Shown: in pieces, positions 33,794 to 42,553 of the stretch
Layout of the letters: each line of letters starts with the position of its first letter
How positions within the stretch are numbered: the stretch's first letter is position 1
Assembly: GCA_039028975.1 (NCBI GenBank)
Contig: JBCCHB010000032.1
Coordinates: forward strand, 54,650 to 118,649
Direction of reading: 5' to 3'
Source of the DNA: JAHBNG01 sp039028975
GTDB lineage: Bacteria; Chloroflexota; Anaerolineae; Caldilineales; Caldilineaceae
DNA: 64,000 bases
Notes under the pieces: model-generated
Databases searched by the model: none
Told to the model about the DNA's origin: nothing
What the model saw: the letters and a program-made list of their open reading frames with translations, nothing else
Position numbers and translations under genes: made by a program

Positions 33794-36700
33794 GACCTCT
33801 TTCCCCTTACCGCTTTCTGCCATTCTTCGTCCTGAATGTATGGGTACATCATACGGATTTCATTCTGCAGTTCCCTACATTCGTCTTGGCTCATTTCAAC
33901 AACAAAGAGTCTACTCAGTTGGCTATATATGGCCAAAACGATACTGTGTTCTAGATTATCAAACTGAGGGACAACGTATAGCATAATGGCCTCGACCAGA
34001 TGCCCAGGATGGGAATGTAGCCGCTCTTCATGCTCGATGGCTCGATGCTGCAGATAAGTGATAATATCCTTGGCAATGGCTGGCCCAAGCGAACGATGAG
34101 TCATAACGTGGTTGTGATGGTCGCTATGAAAGAGGTTATGAAGCGCATCTACACAGTGGCTGTGAGCTACCTTTATTTCGCTGGTCTCTTCATCTGCAGA
34201 AATTTTCGCATGAGGTTCAAATCCAGCGTCAGTCAACATCTGCTGCACCAATGTGCGGTATGAGCGTGGTCCTGGCACGCCGATTTGAATAAAAGCAAAG
34301 CGACGCATAAAGGCAGAAGACATCCGAAAGAGGGATGCCTTGTCAAAGACGTTCATGGTCCCGATAATCCGCCAGTTCGTATGAACCATGCAGTCGGCAG
34401 GCGTTTGCGCTTCGTCTCCACTCTTGCTTGACAGAATTCGTACTCTGTTGTTGCCATAGCGAAAAGGTAACGTAACCGACTGTCCTGAGAGAACAGAAAA
34501 GAGTTCACCAAATGCCTTGTCAATATCAGACCGATTGATTTCGTCGATAATCAACCACTGCCCAGAGTTGATGGCATCTAGAAAGACACCTGGTTGAAAG
34601 ACCAATGCACCATTGGCAGCCGGAACGTAGCCCCCTATGGTATCAAAGGTAGTCCACTCGGCGGTTGCAGTCGAGAGCATATGTCCAGTACAGCATGACT
34701 GGCGTTGCGCAATCTGACAGATAGCCTCGGCTAGAGAGGTCTTACCTGTGCCGGGCGGGCCATGAAAGATGATATGTTTACCAGCATTCAAGGCGGCAAT
34801 TGCTCGAGTAACGATTGTCTGATCCAGAACAAGGGGTACTGGAGCAGTCCGAGCGCTGAGCTTGGCGGGTTGCAGTCCACCTAGATCAGCTTGCAGCGGC
34901 GGTAGCTCCTCTGCTGATGGAGATTCGGTGGGACTCTCGGCAGCGCGACCATTCGCCACAGCTTGCTGTATCATGCTCGGCCCGGTAGAAATAATAGGAA
35001 CAGCATCGACTTCCGAGAATGCATCGAGAGCAGGGGAATTCGCTATAGGTGTAGCCATTGGCACAACCAGTGGAATGCCATAGGAAGCACCAAAGTTTTG
35101 CAGCAAATTTTGGATCAATTCTTGCTGCGAGGCATCCGATAGTTCTGGCGGCGCGACAGCTTGAGTGAGCATCTGTGGGTCAACTTGGTTCCGAATGTTC
35201 TCGGCCACCTGAAAGAGTTTTCCATCGGGCAGGCGCATAAAGAGGACCGGCACACCCCATTGGCGACGTCCTACAGTTGTTTGTTGCCTGTCTTCTTGCT
35301 CTCTATGGATTTGTCCTTGATTCTCTTCCAATTCAAACAACCGACGCCGCCCAGCATTCGCTGCTCGATCCACTTCTCCCGTATAGAACAGGGTAGCATA
35401 AAAGCGCTGGCTAAAGTGTTGAGCTGCACCAAACTCTAATCGACCCTGCATGGCAACCACAGCAGGTACGCCAGCTGCCACCAGCCGCCGCGCCACCCCC
35501 TGCAGGGCATGCTTGTCGGTCAGCGCCGCCGTATGGCACGAGGCCAACACGATCAAGCGTAGACCATCAGAGACAAACTGAGCCATCTCGTCAGCAAAGA
35601 TCTGCTCCGACACCAACTCGGCAGCGCCACTTTCATCCGACTGTAGGGCCAAATAGGCTCTCTCATCGCCATCTTGTATCACACCGTGGCAGATTAGATG
35701 CAGAATGTGGTAGGGTCTCTTGTTCACTCGAGCCTCAAGCATTTTGTGACGGAGTAGCTCCAGGCTAACGGGTTGTTTATCGTTCGTTAGGAGATGTTGG
35801 CTAAGCGGAGCATCAACAAATGGATATGTTTGTAGATGGCTCTGCAATTCGGTTAGCAGCGACTGGTCAATATCAGCTAGCTGGTTTAACGACCCCAAAT
35901 GTTTGCTCAACTCACCGAGATCATCCCAATCAGTTGGGCTGGAGAGAACCAGCAGAATCCGGATCTTGGATTGCCTATCAACTTTTGGTATCGACTCGCC
36001 TACTGGGCCATCCACGTGGAGTACGCGGGCAAAAGGAGTTTTGTCGTTGCAGGCCAGGGGACCGCCACCTACCCCTTCCGTATCCCAAAGATACTCCCAC
36101 TTTAACTTGTGCAACCCCGCTATATCGTTGGCGATGCGCAACTGCAAGCGTAATCCTTCCCCATCTTCCGCTCGACCCAACGCCCGCTGATAACCGCTTT
36201 TGAGGGTTAGTTTACCTGGCTCGCCCTTCAATAACCGTCCTTCATTTTCAGGCAAATGGTGATGAAAAAGCGAGCGATGGAGAGCGGCCCCGTACGTGCG
36301 GCCAAGGGCTGTGCGGTGAAAATCCACCTGTAGATCGCCCTCATAGTAACTTAGAGGGCGTAGTTGGTCATTTTGGGTTTCGCGGTAAGTAAGGAGGACT
36401 TTGAAAGGTTTTTCTTCAGCAGAATCTTGCCCTTCGGCCTGATTGATTTTCGATTGATATGTAGGCAGAACATGAAGGTCTAACGTATGTGTGGTAAGCC
36501 AATCAATTTTGGGCACCGATCGCGCTACCAGATTTTGCCAGAGGGTAATCTGTATGGATTTTGGAGTCCTATCATTATTGGGTGGGTTCAGATTAAAATG
36601 CGCTGTTTCTGAATTTAAATCAAGGGTTTGCTCGGCTTGCTTCGGCAAGTCTAATTTCTGGTCACGCTGCTCTATAGCAAGCATCGGCGCTTCGTCCTTG

Positions 36701-38568
36701 GGAATCCGAGGCGGTTGAGAATGCTCAGTTCGTTCATCTGGATTTAAGTTAGTGAATTTTACCTGTTCTTTGGCGCGCATCAACGGCGTCGTACGGTAGC
36801 GTGGTCTTTGGGTTAGCGGAAGCTCTAGCGCTCGCAGTGAGCGATTCACGGTTTCCTCTAAAGACATACCTGGATTTAACCCAATATCTCTATCAAAAAC
36901 CTGACGCAACTTCTCATACTCTCGATCAGAATCTCTCCCTCGATCCCGGGCGTTGGAAAACAAAACAATGGTGCTTAATAGAGCACGCAGCTGATCAATG
37001 CGTGGCGATTCCAACCACCTTAATTCCTTTTCCCAGTCGCTTACCATTGTTAACGCTCGTTCCACGTATCCCTCTTGAGCTTGTTTGGTGATTACCCGAA
37101 TAGCCCACCAGGCCCGCAGCTTTTGGGCTCGTTTGCTTTGGCTATACGCAGGTGCAAGTTGTTCCAGGGTTCGTCCAGCGTCCTCAATTCTGCCATTCTC
37201 CAAGTATCGCTCAGCGCGATCCATCAAGTCATCGGCAGTAGAGCTGGACTTATTTTCGTCGAATGGCTCGCTCTCGCTAAAATATTCTGTCGACGCTGTT
37301 CTGCTCTGCAGTTCAGTCTGATCCTCATCTCCCTGCGTATATTTCTCCGTAGGGTTGTACCGTGGTGAGTTTCGCGGCCATGTTTCTGGTGATTGTGCTG
37401 GAGTTTGTCGACTCTCGCGTGGTTCTGTTTGTGCTGGGGTTAGCTCGACTTCTTTTGGTTCCGTTCGCCGTAACCAGCTACCGTCAGTTATTTTGCTGAT
37501 CCTGTTTGCAACGTTGGCTCCTAGTTTGCCAAGAGCTGAATTTGGTTCGGTAACATCTCTCTCAGACTTTGGCGAGGTAGGCGGGACATCCAAAGGCGTG
37601 AACCGCCCAGGCTTGTTGAGAATAACCACAGTGATGTTGTCGGGGCCACCCGCGCTGTTAGCGGCATGAATGAGTTGTTCGACGGCTCGCTGGGGGTCAA
37701 AGCGAGTTACGGTAGCCAGGATATCTTGGTCAGAGACCACGTCGGTCAGGCCATCGCTACAGAGGAGCAGGGTGTCATCAGCCAAAAATTCAATGCGGCT
37801 GTTGGACGCCATCTGCCGTCCTTTCTCTTCTACCGTATTGCCGTTGGATGTGGTCGGGTCAACGATCCGATGGTCCACATCCACATGATCCAGGGGCCCT
37901 AAACAGCGCTTGATCACGTTTTTGTTGGGATGATTCTTGGCCTGCTCTAAGGTCAGGTATCCGGCATCCAGTGCCTCCTGTGCCCAGGTATGATCCAAGG
38001 TCAGCAGGTAAATCTGGCCATCGCGGATCAGATAAGCCCGGCTATCACCGGCGTGGGCAATGTAGAGAAAGCGCCTGGCCACAATGGCTGCGGCCACAAC
38101 GGTGGTTCCCATCCCTTTGTAGGCAGGATTCTCAAAAGCTTGGATAAAGATCTGCCGATTGGCGGAGCGGATGGCGTTCTCCAAACGGTCCTGGATGGCC
38201 CGCTCCTGATCCCCCTGAAATTCATGCGCAAAGGCATTGATGGCGATTTTGCTGGCAATCTCGCCACTGGATGTCCCCTCCATATCATTGGTGTCCACGC
38301 CACCGGCCTCGTTGGCGATTCGGGCCGAAAAGATAATATCATCGGTACTCATGCCATCGGCTACCACGGCAATTCGGGCCGGAAAGATAACCGGAGGATC
38401 GCTATTGGGCACTCCCTGTCTGGCATCAAAGACAGCGTAATCATCTTCATTCCCTTTGCCTGACCGTCCCGCGTGGGTACCGTGACCTATCACAAAGTCC
38501 TCATTCGCCAGCCTTACATGCCCCTTCTTCTGGGTAGACGGTGTCGATTGTTGTGATTCTGGTAACAT
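33790..38568 (-). CDS. PP2C - CHAT caspase - McrB-like AAA+ fusion
   Basis: 1592 aa from ATG 38568 (GAGG upstream). The PP2C domain at about 15-320 is nearly identical to that of the gene at 25032, except that an 18-residue tandem duplication splits the metal loop (VADGMSTDD, then AGGVDTNDMEGTSSGE), so VADGxGG is broken. After a polar linker and a helical, TPR-like stretch (about 450-540), a CHAT domain (about 700-1120) carries predicted dyad His961 (LICHGV) and Cys1011 (LASCHT). An AAA+ domain follows: Walker A GPPGTGKT with Lys1276, Walker B WLIIDEINRSDIDKAFGEL, and IIGTMNVFDKASLFRMSSAF then MRRFAF, the McrB/dynein-like AAA_5 pattern. It is the first gene of a three-gene operon. One polypeptide joins phospho-signalling, a caspase and an ATPase switch. 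Confidence 0.88.
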   Translation of the reverse strand: MLPESQQSTPSTQKKGHVRLANEDFVIGHGTHAGRSGKGNEDDYAVFDARQGVPNSDPPVIFPARIAVVADGMSTDDIIFSARIANEAGGVDTNDMEGTSSGEIASKIAINAFAHEFQGDQERAIQDRLENAIRSANRQIFIQAFENPAYKGMGTTVVAAAIVARRFLYIAHAGDSRAYLIRDGQIYLLTLDHTWAQEALDAGYLTLEQAKNHPNKNVIKRCLGPLDHVDVDHRIVDPTTSNGNTVEEKGRQMASNSRIEFLADDTLLLCSDGLTDVVSDQDILATVTRFDPQRAVEQLIHAANSAGGPDNITVVILNKPGRFTPLDVPPTSPKSERDVTEPNSALGKLGANVANRISKITDGSWLRRTEPKEVELTPAQTEPRESRQTPAQSPETWPRNSPRYNPTEKYTQGDEDQTELQSRTASTEYFSESEPFDENKSSSTADDLMDRAERYLENGRIEDAGRTLEQLAPAYSQSKRAQKLRAWWAIRVITKQAQEGYVERALTMVSDWEKELRWLESPRIDQLRALLSTIVLFSNARDRGRDSDREYEKLRQVFDRDIGLNPGMSLEETVNRSLRALELPLTQRPRYRTTPLMRAKEQVKFTNLNPDERTEHSQPPRIPKDEAPMLAIEQRDQKLDLPKQAEQTLDLNSETAHFNLNPPNNDRTPKSIQITLWQNLVARSVPKIDWLTTHTLDLHVLPTYQSKINQAEGQDSAEEKPFKVLLTYRETQNDQLRPLSYYEGDLQVDFHRTALGRTYGAALHRSLFHHHLPENEGRLLKGEPGKLTLKSGYQRALGRAEDGEGLRLQLRIANDIAGLHKLKWEYLWDTEGVGGGPLACNDKTPFARVLHVDGPVGESIPKVDRQSKIRILLVLSSPTDWDDLGELSKHLGSLNQLADIDQSLLTELQSHLQTYPFVDAPLSQHLLTNDKQPVSLELLRHKMLEARVNKRPYHILHLICHGVIQDGDERAYLALQSDESGAAELVSEQIFADEMAQFVSDGLRLIVLASCHTAALTDKHALQGVARRLVAAGVPAVVAMQGRLEFGAAQHFSQRFYATLFYTGEVDRAANAGRRRLFELEENQGQIHREQEDRQQTTVGRRQWGVPVLFMRLPDGKLFQVAENIRNQVDPQMLTQAVAPPELSDASQQELIQNLLQNFGASYGIPLVVPMATPIANSPALDAFSEVDAVPIISTGPSMIQQAVANGRAAESPTESPSAEELPPLQADLGGLQPAKLSARTAPVPLVLDQTIVTRAIAALNAGKHIIFHGPPGTGKTSLAEAICQIAQRQSCCTGHMLSTATAEWTTFDTIGGYVPAANGALVFQPGVFLDAINSGQWLIIDEINRSDIDKAFGELFSVLSGQSVTLPFRYGNNRVRILSSKSGDEAQTPADCMVHTNWRIIGTMNVFDKASLFRMSSAFMRRFAFIQIGVPGPRSYRTLVQQMLTDAGFEPHAKISADEETSEIKVAHSHCVDALHNLFHSDHHNHVMTHRSLGPAIAKDIITYLQHRAIEHEERLHSHPGHLVEAIMLYVVPQFDNLEHSIVLAIYSQLSRLFVVEMSQDECRELQNEIRMMYPYIQDEEWQKAVRGKRS
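38284..38391 (-). repeat. 54-bp tandem duplication inside the PP2C domain
   Basis: Two adjacent 54-bp units (38284-38337 and 38338-38391) are similar along their whole length and encode 18-residue repeats, VIFPARIAVVADGMSTDD and IIFSARIANEAGGVDTND. The paralogous PP2C at 25032 has only one copy, followed directly by VGGSSSGE. The duplication is in frame and falls on the strand and loop that bind the catalytic metals. Confidence 0.9.
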
Positions 38569-38623
38569 ATACCTCAACAAAATCCTGTTAGATAAAACTC
38601 TTCATGACTCTTTGATATTCACT

Positions 38624-38904
38624 CTACTCCCCATAAACTTCCCAGTGAATCGCCCCAATCACCCCACATAAATTGGCTGGATTCTCGGTCATGTGGTTGA
38701 GGCCATATTGCGTCCAGTCGTTCTCAGTTTCGGTGGCCGAGAGGGCGGCGGCAGTGGCCTGATTGGCTCTCGCCCGGGCGGCCGTGGCGGTCGCAATTGG
38801 GCGTTGGCGTAGGCTGATCTAGCGGTGCCACATCAGCTGCGTCGGGCGTGCTGTCACCATCGCTGTCGGTAGAGAGCTGCTGCCATAACCTGCCTTCAAC
38901 ATCT
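38624..38904 (-). pseudogene. Out-of-frame C-terminal continuation of the FHA pseudokinase gene
   Basis: Directly after the TAG at 38905 the other frames stay coding-like. Skipping one T of the T7 tract at 38907-38913 turns the ending IFF-stop into IFFRDVEGRLWQQLSTDSDG and on through DSTPDAADVAPLD (a thrombospondin-type-3-like acidic repeat) and PTPTP. A second break near 38794 moves to a frame reading ATATAARARANQATAAA and NLCGVIGAIHWEVYGE, with a stop at 38624-38626. The gene therefore once ended about 90 codons later. Two breaks indicate decay or repeated sequencing error. Confidence 0.7.
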
Positions 38905-41655
38905 CTAAAAAAATATGCGCGAACGCAAGATTACCTTGCCATGATGTACCCGGCCGTGACCATGCTCTGGGTAGATCTGAACAGTAAACGGGCATTCCTG
39001 GCGGGAGCCAAACCAGCGCTTAGTTTTGGGTGATGTTTCAAATTGAATCGTGCGTTCTTCGCCAGGCAACAACTGTACGCGCTGTTCGCGCGGCTCATAG
39101 TCCACCGTCGTATTTTCGCCCCAACAATCTACGATATAGCTCTGCTGGGTATTGCTGCGATTTGCCACAAAGACCTGAATCAGATTGCCCAAACGAACTT
39201 CCTCGGTCTGAAGAATGCTCTGAAATTCACCAAAGGGGGTCACCTTTACCTCTAGAGCCGTTTGAACCAGAACTTCTTCTCCAGCGGGATTGAGTAGCTG
39301 GATCTGCACTTGATACTCACCGGTGCGGGTGTGCGTATCCTGCGGCGGAGTCAAGTGGAGCACTACTTTATGATCCTCATTGGGCAATAGAGACAAAGAC
39401 GAGGTGGAGAGGGCAATCCAGTTGGGCGGCAACCCCTGGATTTGCAGTGTGGCTTGCTGGCTGATGGTGGCACTGTTGATTGCGATGATCGGTAACATAG
39501 CTGGTGCATCAGGAGATATGTTGATCGTCTTTTTAGGCAAATAAAGCCCCCACATACAGGCTGAATTGAGAACCACGTTGGAGAGAGGAACCATCTCGTT
39601 GATCGATCCAAGTGAGAGCATTTCGGGCACTCGTGAAGTAGGAGCATCTAGGTTACCTGTCAGTGGAATCGGTCCACGAAGTATGTCGGCTGGAAGCGGA
39701 TCGGGCGGGACAGCAAGTGGTGTTTGTCGAGCATGAGCAACGTCAGCAGAATCACCAAATTCATCTGGCCACTCTAGCTCTGCCAAAGCTTGGACATCCA
39801 GCTCTTGCGCATCAAGAAGAAGGCGCATCTTGTGACTGCCCAACTGTAAAATCATATCAGGGTGCCAGCGGATGCTTTGACCGCGCTTCATTCGTTTATC
39901 CGCTATAGAGGTTCCATTGGCACTTCCCAGATCAGAAATTTGATAATGAGACCCTTGGTGAGTGATACGTAAATGGGTACGAGAAACGCGCGGATCGTTT
40001 AACATAATATCCGACGTGGATGAACGGCCCACAATGAGCGACCGTTCTTCAATGGGTGTGTTCTCAACCATGCCATCTGGCAGCAGGACCAGGATCTGAT
40101 CCTGGCCCGGCACAAATTCTTCATCCTTTGGAGCGGATATTTTTGGTTCAGGATTAGCAGATGGCGGTACTTGAACAAATGCCTCTGTTCGTAGCGCATC
40201 TGAACTCTTATTTAATAAAGACTTATCGATGGCGGCCGCCTCTACCGGAGCCGCATTTATTTCATCATGTCCAACTTCATCTTTCATTTCATGAAGCTGA
40301 AGTTCGTTGTTGTGAAGGTTATTTGACCTGTGAGCACCTTGTTCGTCATCTTTGGGCTCCTGATTCGCGACTTCAGGCGTGCCTGCCGAATCAATCACAG
40401 GTAAAAACGGTTCTGTATACATACGGGGTGCGGTAGGTACAAATGGGGAAGCGGGTACAACTGGCAAGTCGCTATCCACAGGTTGACTTTCTTGAGAACG
40501 CCGTTGGCTCCCGCCCAGTGCCTCCGACGAAGTAGCAGAGATGGTAAAGAGAGGAGAAGCCTGATCAGATTGCTCATGGGGTGAGTCTTCTCCTGACGAA
40601 GCTTTATTCTCTTCATTGTCAACAGATTCGTGGCCAACGGGTTCATGACCAACAACGCCACCACCTAAGGGTGGTTCTACTTTATCCTCAGCGGACAAGG
40701 AATCACCCAGAGATGCCGGATTCCCTTGTAAATCAGCAACGGATTCTAATCCAGCCATCAAAGTGACGACTCCTGCCGTTGCGAAGTCAGGAACAATTTC
40801 GTCCCATTCATCACAATCTAATCGATAAAGCTGCTCCGTTAATTCTGCGATCGAAAGGGGGCGCATCTTTCGGTCTTGATTGAGGGTTTGGGTAAGACAG
40901 TCAATCACTGAATTAGGCAGGTGTTCGGGAAGATAGATTGGTTCCTGGTGAGTGAAATAATCGATCGCGTCTGATATTGTACGTGGACGATGAGGTAGAG
41001 TCCCTGTCGCCAGTTGATACAAAAGAAGACCGATTCGATAGGCTTGGCTTTGTTGATCGCACTCTTCACCCATAACCTCTTCAGGGGGCATATAGGCCAA
41101 CGCTTTGGGTGATATGCTTAGCTGGGTATGCTCACTGACCTCCAGCGCATCATCCAGCGGTAGATCCACACAAACAGGTTGGGGACGATAGCTGCTTCCG
41201 TAGGGTTGGCGTTTAAACATTATCTGATTTGGCGCGATGTTCTGTTCCTGGATGCGGTGATAGCAGGCATATTCCACGGCTTCGGCAACTTGGGTGACAA
41301 TGGTAATGGCTTCACTTAGCCCAATCCACTGATTCTGTAAAGCCAATATATCGAGCAGCGTCTCTAAATTTGGTTCAGGGAGAAGTTCAGTCGCTATATA
41401 AGATTGAGCGTGCTCCTCCCCAAAATCTAGGACCCGCACCAAACCAGGGTGATCCAACTGGACATACCGACGCGCGACCCGAACAAAGCGAGACTTAAAT
41501 TCGGGTTGTCCCGACACGTACTCATGGATTACCTTAACAGCCACAGAGCGCCCTAACCGAGTATCTATGGCCCGATAGAGATCGCCCAGAGTTCCTTTGT
41601 GGATTAATTGTTCTAACTGATAGCGACCGAAAGTCTGAAGGTTGTCGTTTCCCAT
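38905..41655 (-). CDS. FHA-containing pseudokinase
   Basis: 916 aa. Residues 10-280 align with PknB-like kinases, but the active site is lost: the glycine loop is IHKGTLGDLYRA, the catalytic loop reads HRIQEQNIAPNQIMF (no HRD Asp, no Lys), and DFG is replaced by CVDLPLDD. Only the VAVK lysine and the MPPEE segment remain. It should bind rather than phosphorylate. After a polar linker an FHA domain spans about 528-620 (LIVGRSSTSDIMLNDPRVSR, GSANGTSIADKR), followed by an Ig/MSP-like C-terminal region (about 690-916). No membrane helix is evident. The reading frame ends early at a T7 tract. A phospho-scaffold role in the cluster is inferred. Confidence 0.85.
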   Translation of the reverse strand: MGNDNLQTFGRYQLEQLIHKGTLGDLYRAIDTRLGRSVAVKVIHEYVSGQPEFKSRFVRVARRYVQLDHPGLVRVLDFGEEHAQSYIATELLPEPNLETLLDILALQNQWIGLSEAITIVTQVAEAVEYACYHRIQEQNIAPNQIMFKRQPYGSSYRPQPVCVDLPLDDALEVSEHTQLSISPKALAYMPPEEVMGEECDQQSQAYRIGLLLYQLATGTLPHRPRTISDAIDYFTHQEPIYLPEHLPNSVIDCLTQTLNQDRKMRPLSIAELTEQLYRLDCDEWDEIVPDFATAGVVTLMAGLESVADLQGNPASLGDSLSAEDKVEPPLGGGVVGHEPVGHESVDNEENKASSGEDSPHEQSDQASPLFTISATSSEALGGSQRRSQESQPVDSDLPVVPASPFVPTAPRMYTEPFLPVIDSAGTPEVANQEPKDDEQGAHRSNNLHNNELQLHEMKDEVGHDEINAAPVEAAAIDKSLLNKSSDALRTEAFVQVPPSANPEPKISAPKDEEFVPGQDQILVLLPDGMVENTPIEERSLIVGRSSTSDIMLNDPRVSRTHLRITHQGSHYQISDLGSANGTSIADKRMKRGQSIRWHPDMILQLGSHKMRLLLDAQELDVQALAELEWPDEFGDSADVAHARQTPLAVPPDPLPADILRGPIPLTGNLDAPTSRVPEMLSLGSINEMVPLSNVVLNSACMWGLYLPKKTINISPDAPAMLPIIAINSATISQQATLQIQGLPPNWIALSTSSLSLLPNEDHKVVLHLTPPQDTHTRTGEYQVQIQLLNPAGEEVLVQTALEVKVTPFGEFQSILQTEEVRLGNLIQVFVANRSNTQQSYIVDCWGENTTVDYEPREQRVQLLPGEERTIQFETSPKTKRWFGSRQECPFTVQIYPEHGHGRVHHGKVILRSRIFF

Positions 41656-41745
41656 AGCTTATATTCTCTATTATTCGACTATTCAAATCCATCATCCACC
41701 GACCTTTATAGCATTTTGAGTCAAAGTGATACCAATTGGTATGCT

Positions 41746-42528
41746 TTATGGGCGCTCCCTTCCCTTTTTACGAGAGTAGATGGCAAGGCCAGATAGACCT
41801 GTAGCAAATAAGACAATTGTGAATGGTTCTGGCACGTTCACCGGTTCATCTGAAGGGGCAAAGACCGGCGTGGAGGTAGCCGTTGGCAGATCCTCACTTG
41901 AGTCTCCTGCTAGATTCACTTGAAACTGCTGGCCAGGTTGAACAAAGCGAGGTACGGCATGCCTAGCAACTTCCTCTGTCGTTTGCACAAAATGAATGTT
42001 GGTATACTGGCCCACTCGATGACAGCCGTAAAAATCAATATGGAGTGTCTCAGAGATGGGAAGTGGATGCTCTTTACTTTCGACCAAACGAATGTTAAAG
42101 GGGATAGCGGTTCTAAATCGCTCTTGGGAGAGGGGCGCGAAAGACCAGAACCCATCTGGCCAGCCTGCTAATTTACCCGTGTCGCGGTAAATGCGATTGT
42201 CCCAAAATTGTAGTTCAACAGTGATATCATTGAGCGGGTTACTATTGACGTCAACTACATAGCCAGATAGATAGACCGAGCCACAGTTTGGAGCCACCGC
42301 CATGGAATTCGCTTCATAAGCATACTTAATTCTGCGGTCCGGCGTAGCTGTAGCAGTCGGTGTCACGTCTTCTAGGACAATAGGCACGTAGAGCGAATCC
42401 CCAGTCTTTACCTCTCGTACCTCGAACTGGGAGAGTTGCCAAAGTGCATATCCGATGACGGCTAGTAATCCAGTCAACAGCAGAAGCACTGAGATTTCCA
42501 TCACGCCAAACTTTCTTGAATGAATCAT
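41746..42528 (-). CDS. PEP-CTERM surface protein with N-terminal membrane segment
   Basis: 260 aa from ATG 42528, which has GGAG upstream; an open frame extends 12 codons further into the previous gene. A hydrophobic N-terminus (about 9-33, ISVLLLLTGLLAVIGYALW) exports or anchors the protein. A beta-rich middle with paired cysteines contains GYVVDVNSNPLNDITVELQF, typical of a carboxypeptidase-regulatory-like Ig fold. The C-terminus is a textbook PEP-CTERM signal: VPEP, a hydrophobic helix (FTIVLFATGLSGLAIY) and basic SRKKGRERP. PEP-CTERM proteins are cleaved and sorted by exosortases in exopolysaccharide producers. No exosortase gene is in this window. Confidence 0.8.
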   Translation of the reverse strand: MIHSRKFGVMEISVLLLLTGLLAVIGYALWQLSQFEVREVKTGDSLYVPIVLEDVTPTATATPDRRIKYAYEANSMAVAPNCGSVYLSGYVVDVNSNPLNDITVELQFWDNRIYRDTGKLAGWPDGFWSFAPLSQERFRTAIPFNIRLVESKEHPLPISETLHIDFYGCHRVGQYTNIHFVQTTEEVARHAVPRFVQPGQQFQVNLAGDSSEDLPTATSTPVFAPSDEPVNVPEPFTIVLFATGLSGLAIYSRKKGRERP

Positions 42529-42553
42529 CTCTTTTCTCCAATGAGTGCAAAAT

